The translations under genes and the position numbers were made by a program. Positions 59,216 through 64,000 of a DNA stretch of 64,000 nucleotides are shown here, piece after piece; the first letter of the stretch is position 1, and each line of letters starts with the position of its first letter. The notes below the pieces were generated by a model that worked only from the letters and a program-made list of their open reading frames with translations, did no database searches and was not told where the DNA came from. Source of the DNA: Apostichopus japonicus (lineage: Eukaryota; Echinodermata; Holothuroidea; Aspidochirotida; Stichopodidae); contig NC_092574.1 of NCBI RefSeq assembly GCF_037975245.1, forward strand, positions 25,253,213 to 25,317,212, given 5' to 3'.

Positions 59216-62200
59216 TATCTCAGAGTCTCTACTGCAGGATGAATACACTATTGCCAAACTTGCAACAAATAAAAGATGTTAGATACAGTCCTGCAATTTG
59301 AGGTCCTGAAAATGATACTGTATTTATTAGTTCACTAACAACTTGATAAAGATTTCTCTGTATACCCTCATCTTCAAAAGAGTGTAGTAACCTCACTGCC
59401 ATTTCTGAGAATTATTGAGTAAGTATTTTGGTAAGCAGCTCTGATATAAAATGAATTGTCCATAGCAAGTACAACACTTAATAGAGAGAATTCATTTGGC
59501 AATCAGTAAAATGCAACATATACCAACACCATGGTACTTTTTACAAGTAGATACTGGGATATGTCATAGTTTATTTGCATTCATGGCCCTACAAAACTCC
59601 CTGACATTGAGGGTAAAAACCCAGAAAGAGTTTGACGACAGGACCATTCACAAAGTGGCTCGCACTTACAGCAGCCTAGGATATTAAGATATCTGTATTG
59701 TTTCCATATACTTCCCCTGCTGAAAATTGTCATCAAAAGCTTTATGAAGTATTGTATCTTTTATTTGTAACTTTTCTAAGATTTTAACTAATTTGATGCA
59801 TGTTTAGCTCAGCTGAGCTTTAGCTATTTTGTCACATTTGCCACCTTCTCTGATTGACTGTCATTTCATCATTGGATGAAATTTCTTTGAGTGGTTTGGG
59901 TGATTGGATACGTGCGATTATATTTATAAATTTGAAGATCAGTTGAGGTGACGAGCGGTCATTTTCTGAAAATGTGAAGAATTTTACTCGTTCTAGATGG
60001 TTTGTACTAATTTGCTGAAATGTTGTGGATGTAACTTTTGAATCGTGGTGCATCAAACTTGTTCAGGAAAATATTTTTGTTGTCATGTGAGTGCCTAAAA
60101 CAGGGCTTTCTTTAAAAACGGCCATGACACGAAAATTTCAACGTCTAATCTCTTGGGGAATCGATCTAAGCATGTTCTCTAGAACATATGTCAACCATTC
60201 TTCCAGTTAAAAACTTGATTTTTCCAGTCGAAATGGAGAATTAATTGACTCTCTTCGGGGCTTGAAAAATGTGTTCGCCCAAAAATGTTCCTAGTCTCAT
60301 GACGTCATGTGACGTCATGTTGGGAGAACGATTTTCTATCGCTATTTCCTCCGAACATAGATACGTACGTTCACTACAACAAGTGTACAAACTACACAAA
60401 AAATCGGTTACAAGTAAGTGCGAAATCAAATCTAGATTTTCCGTGGAATGGCAGATTTAAAACCAAATGCGGCAACCGAAGTTCAAAGTGATAGTGGTTC
60501 TTCACCAGGCAATTAAGGCGATGATCATGCCCATATTAAACCGCACATTGCATTGAGGGTGGACCTGAGGTGTTATTGTTGGGCATAAAAAAGGAATCAG
60601 TTCGAGTTTGTTAAACGAGCCGAATTTATAGCTCCACAACATATCCAAGAAGAAAATCGTCCGGAACTATTGCATAGAACATTAAACAAGGTCAGAACTA
60701 TGTAAAGAAGTAAAATATTTTAAAAAGCCACTCCATTATTAGATGTGTCGTTGGAATTCGCAGAACTACCTTAACCGTATTGTGCGTTGTGTTACGGTGA
60801 TTTAAAACCATAGAATCCTTACAACCCATATGTACAATGTGTTGGCTATGTATTGTACTACCCCGGTACTGCTGATGAGAGTACATCATACATGTACATT
60901 ATGCTGCGTAGTACTACTACTAGTAGGGTTGGTTGAATACTGAAGTTTGTCTCGGGGATGTAAACTGCATTATGCAGCTATGTGCGGTAGCCATATGAGT
61001 ATTTTTGTAATCTTTATTAGGATAGTACTTAGGCCTGGGTTTGTCATATCAATTGTCTGAAACTAAAGAATATTTTATAAATATGGAAGGTGTAAATTCA
61101 CAACAAATGTAACCATAACTGTACATTGTATCACTGCTTGTTATTGTGGACATCATGGGCCCAACTTAATTCATTTGAACTTTTATAAAAAAAAATCAGG
61201 CAGTACAGATACACAGCCTACCGTCACCAGGTTCAATGGTGCTGGGGTTCCTAGCAAGACACGTCAGGGTTGTGCTACCATCATTTGCAGTCCACAGGAT
61301 CAAAAGTGAGTTTCCAGCCAATGGTCAGAACACTGAATTCAAGTTGCCAGAAGAAAACTCATCTGTATAATAAGCCTTGGTTGAGAAATCCCTCCAGAAG
61401 TTCCTTTTCTATTCTATGGTTGTGTTGGATTATCAATGCGTCAGGGTTCCCTCAGTGTTTATATATTGAAATTCAAGACTTTTAATTAAGAATGAAATGG
61501 GCATTTTCCAAACTCAACATCAACAGTGAAAAGAAAGGCATGTCTTGAGGCATTTGGACATGTATTGGCGTGACCATGATGTCATGTAATTTGTGCGTAA
61601 GTGAACCGTGATTTACCTTTTTAGGAGCATTTACCTCCCAGACATGTTTGTTTCGTACCTTAATCTGGAAGCCAAAATATCCATATCTCCAATGATATTT
61701 GACAAAAAGCTGTAATGAAGACCAATGGAGGCATCAGAACTCTTGAATGTTTATTTCTTCAGCAGCATGTGGTTTGTTTTACAACCTTTCTTCAGAAACT
61801 CAGCAGTTCACCCTGTTAATGGTCTCCAATTATTTTAATGAGTGCGATGCTGTGTTTCACGTAGCACGTCAGTGTTGTACGTGGGGTCGTGTGTGTAACA
61901 TTGCTGCATGTGACTTGCGTCGTGCAGTGTTTCTTGTTTTAAATTACCCTTAATTCTAGTTGCTTCTGGTTTATTTTAATTAATTTGTCACAACAACGAT
62001 TGATGGCGGTGGACATGCATCCGTTTTGTATGCTTAAAGCCAAAAATTTCATGTAAGTTGTTTTTCCTTAAACCTCCTTTGATATCACAAATTACATCAG
62101 AAGGATATTGTCTTTGGAAAGTACAGTTTATTTGTATGTCATATAACACAATGATTGTTAATGTTGGTTTAGTCACATGCTTGTTTAGATTTTCCAAAAT

Positions 62201-62670
62201 GACTGTCTAGAACTGATATTGAATACTTTTTTCAAAGATTAAAAACTTGAACTATATACGTTGGTAAAATTTTGTCTCTGTGACTGTTTAAAATAAATCT
62301 CTGTGATATTTAAAGACCCTTTGGAATAAAGTCTGTTTAACTACTTCTTTGACCCATCCGTATCACCCCACTATTTCCCAAACCAAAACCTAGTTTTCCT
62401 GGAATACGAAAAAGACTTATTTTTACCATAACAAACTGACCCAGCATGTTCCGGAAATAAACTGGGACACTGAGAATTTTTACAAGACCATGCAACCCAT
62501 CCCTTTTGAAGCTAACCTCATAGCTTATTACTACACAATAGGGCAATGAAGGGGATGTTAAGTTTGATGATACAGCAAAACCCTTCGTCTATTGCGACTT
62601 CAGTGTAGTAACGAAAATAATATTACTAGTGGTCGACAGCGCTTCCTCCAAAGGATCGCCATTTGTCCTA
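59216..62670. other. No gene supported
   Basis: Mixed unique sequence. Plus-strand frames at 59496-59687 and 61747-61953 and minus-strand frames at 61988-62197 and 62337-62546 lack family resemblance and splice support. The only notable motif is the paired CRE site at 60300-60317. Confidence 0.4.
60300..60317. promoter_or_regulatory. Tandem pair of CRE octamers, 10 bp apart
   Basis: TGACGTCA occurs at 60300-60307 and again at 60310-60317, one helical turn apart, within TGACGTCATGTGACGTCATG. Perfect paired CRE sites at this spacing are typical of CREB/ATF-responsive promoters. No adjacent gene could be defined, although a GTAAGT donor lies ~95 bp to the right on the plus strand. Confidence 0.45.
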
Positions 62671-62928
62671 CTAGAGGTTTCCCGTTCCCCGATCTGGTCT
62701 TCCGAGTTTATAATGTGCGTTACTTGACAGAAGAACGACTCGCGTTTGTCGACCCGTTAAAGCCCATTTGTTTAATTTCATAAGTAAGAAGGGATCGTAG
62801 TTTGCTTCCGTGAAGTATTCGCTCCATACGGAGCTGTACACTGGCTGAAGTGAAATTGAAGTGAAATCGGCGCTGGTGTACTGCACTAACTTGGTCATAA
62901 TCGCCATGTTTTTTCGTCCTTCGGTCAT
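62671..62928 (-). CDS. Hypothetical 85-residue frame, possible first exon
   Basis: A minus-strand frame with two candidate starts (MTEGRKN and MAIMTKLVQYTSADF) has protein-like composition: LQPVYSSVWSEYFTEANYDP then FLLMKLNKWALTG. It is GC-richer than its surroundings and lies ~230 bp from a CRE octamer at 63154. I do not recognise a family. It could be a first coding exon ending at an internal GT, an unspliced small gene, or chance. Confidence 0.25.
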   Translation of the reverse strand: MTEGRKNMAIMTKLVQYTSADFTSISLQPVYSSVWSEYFTEANYDPFLLMKLNKWALTGRQTRVVLLSSNAHYKLGRPDRGTGNL

Positions 62929-63153
62929 CGATGAAGGCTAATTGCGTGGGTCATAACATAACTGCAGCCGCCAAAAACAACAAACCGGCATGATTTTCAG
63001 ATATTTTACAACATGTTGTAGAAACAACTTAAAATTCTAACGATATAGCGTAATAAAGTAGTTGTTCTCTAAGTGTAAATGTTCGTATATGAGTAACCGT
63101 ATGATCGTCGCGCATCCGGTACATGCCTGTGCTTGGTACCTGTGCTCCTAACA

Positions 63154-63161
63154 TGACGTCA
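63154..63161. promoter_or_regulatory. CRE-like octamer TGACGTCA between two possible divergent transcription units
   Basis: A perfect palindrome midway between the minus-strand frame starting at 62928 and the plus-strand TATA box at 63535. Its role is inference. Confidence 0.35.
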
Positions 63162-63534
63162 TCGTTGTCTTGTTTTAAAATCACATTTTTCAGAGTTCTG
63201 TTTTCGGATGCGGATATTAAAACGTTAATTTCTAATTAGTCCTTGAGGCTTTGAAGGTGATGAGAATAGTTTTGCACATACATTCCCATAGATTCAGGGG
63301 AAGTTACTCTCGATTAGTTTGATTTTGCATGTCATCGGCTCAAGTAAAATGGTCAAGCAAAATGCAGTGCGATATTGCTTTTGTTATCTAAACATCATTT
63401 TTATTGCGCTTGCTTACTGATTTGATGGAGGTCAAGGGTCATCACATGATAAAACAGTGAAAATGTACTATAAGCAATATGCTATTCTAACGGGGCGGGA
63501 ACATTTTTTTAAGAATGGCTAGAAAATCGCTCCC

Positions 63535-63542
63535 TATAAAAA
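63535..63542 (+). promoter_or_regulatory. Candidate TATA box of a plus-strand gene leaving the window
   Basis: TATAAAAAGGG is a near-ideal TATA element. About 30 bp downstream a first exon could begin, and a strong donor (GACAG|GTAAGTGAGG, GT at 63803) closes a ~240-nt segment. The segment contains only a 14-codon frame, so it would be mostly 5' UTR. The gene body would lie to the right of the window. Confidence 0.35.
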
Positions 63543-64000
63543 GGGTACTTATCGGGCTGTACACGCTTGGTAAATACTTCAGTATCTTGCTTATGGAAAA
63601 GACCAAGAACCTAGGTTCCATTTCCGTACGAGATCACTGAAGGAAATATGGACAACAAAACGCCTGATTTCAGTACTTGGATGGTAGAATGAGAAGAAAG
63701 GGCATACACTGGAGGAGCCAGTCATAGAGGGCGCACAGTGTTAGAGGTTACCAGTTCAATCTAGGCACGGTAGAACGAGGTACTAAGGCTGTTGGGAGAC
63801 AGGTAAGTGAGGAACGGATGGAAATATGTAAGTTACCATTCTGAGTTAGAAAACCCCTTCATATTTAGTTAAGGCAAAGTCATTTGTTGTCAACTGGCTC
63901 AAATGTGAAAACATTGTGACCATCATAGCTATGGAGATGTTAACATTGACTGTTCTCCTACTTCCATGAAAAGGTGTCATTTTGAGTATAAATGTATGTT

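Overview
This is nuclear DNA from an animal. It is AT-rich, has intron-rich genes with canonical splice sites, and holds non-LTR retrotransposon and hAT debris, (AT)n microsatellites and long tandem arrays. The gene families (tandem 15-hydroxyprostaglandin-dehydrogenase-like genes, one INPP5B/OCRL-type inositol 5-phosphatase, a complement C3/C4/C5-type C-terminus) and retained minor-spliceosome introns suit an invertebrate deuterostome. An echinoderm, perhaps a sea cucumber, is my guess; that rank is inference. Gene models were built by hand from splice sites, reading phase and family resemblance. Every recognised gene lies on the minus strand.

Layout: 1-8.1 kb holds two tandem SDR/HPGD-like genes: one complete 7-exon gene (2608-8103, 252 aa) and, downstream of it, exon 1 of a second copy (263-355) that runs off the left edge. 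8.4-10.6 kb holds a hAT-like MITE and a decayed Tx1/L1-like LINE. 10.8-30.2 kb holds a complete 23-exon INPP5B/OCRL homologue, predicted at 975 aa with PH, 5-phosphatase, ASH and RhoGAP-like domains. Three of its introns carry exact U12 donors, and two of those are AT-AC. 30.6-37.8 kb is repeat-rich: transposon ends, a ~300-bp inverted repeat around an (AT)n tract, and a CR1/Jockey-like LINE split by a hAT element. 37.9-49.0 kb is an ~11.1-kb satellite of a 37-bp monomer, about 300 copies, with higher-order duplications of 703 bp and ~3.85 kb. 51.2-55.4 kb holds the last exons of a C3/C4/C5-like gene with a 52-bp minisatellite in one intron. 55.8-64.0 kb is mostly repeats (a ~290-bp tandem family and CRE-like sites) with a possible promoter near 63.5 kb.

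The genes do not form a pathway. HPGD-like enzymes oxidise prostaglandin-type alcohols. INPP5B/OCRL removes the 5-phosphate from PI(4,5)P2 at endosome/Golgi membranes. The C3-like protein would be secreted and immune-related. The strongest unusual signals are the three minor introns in one gene, an arginine at the RhoGAP finger position where human paralogues have glutamine, the four-fold duplicated splice acceptor in HPGD exon 3, and the layered satellite.
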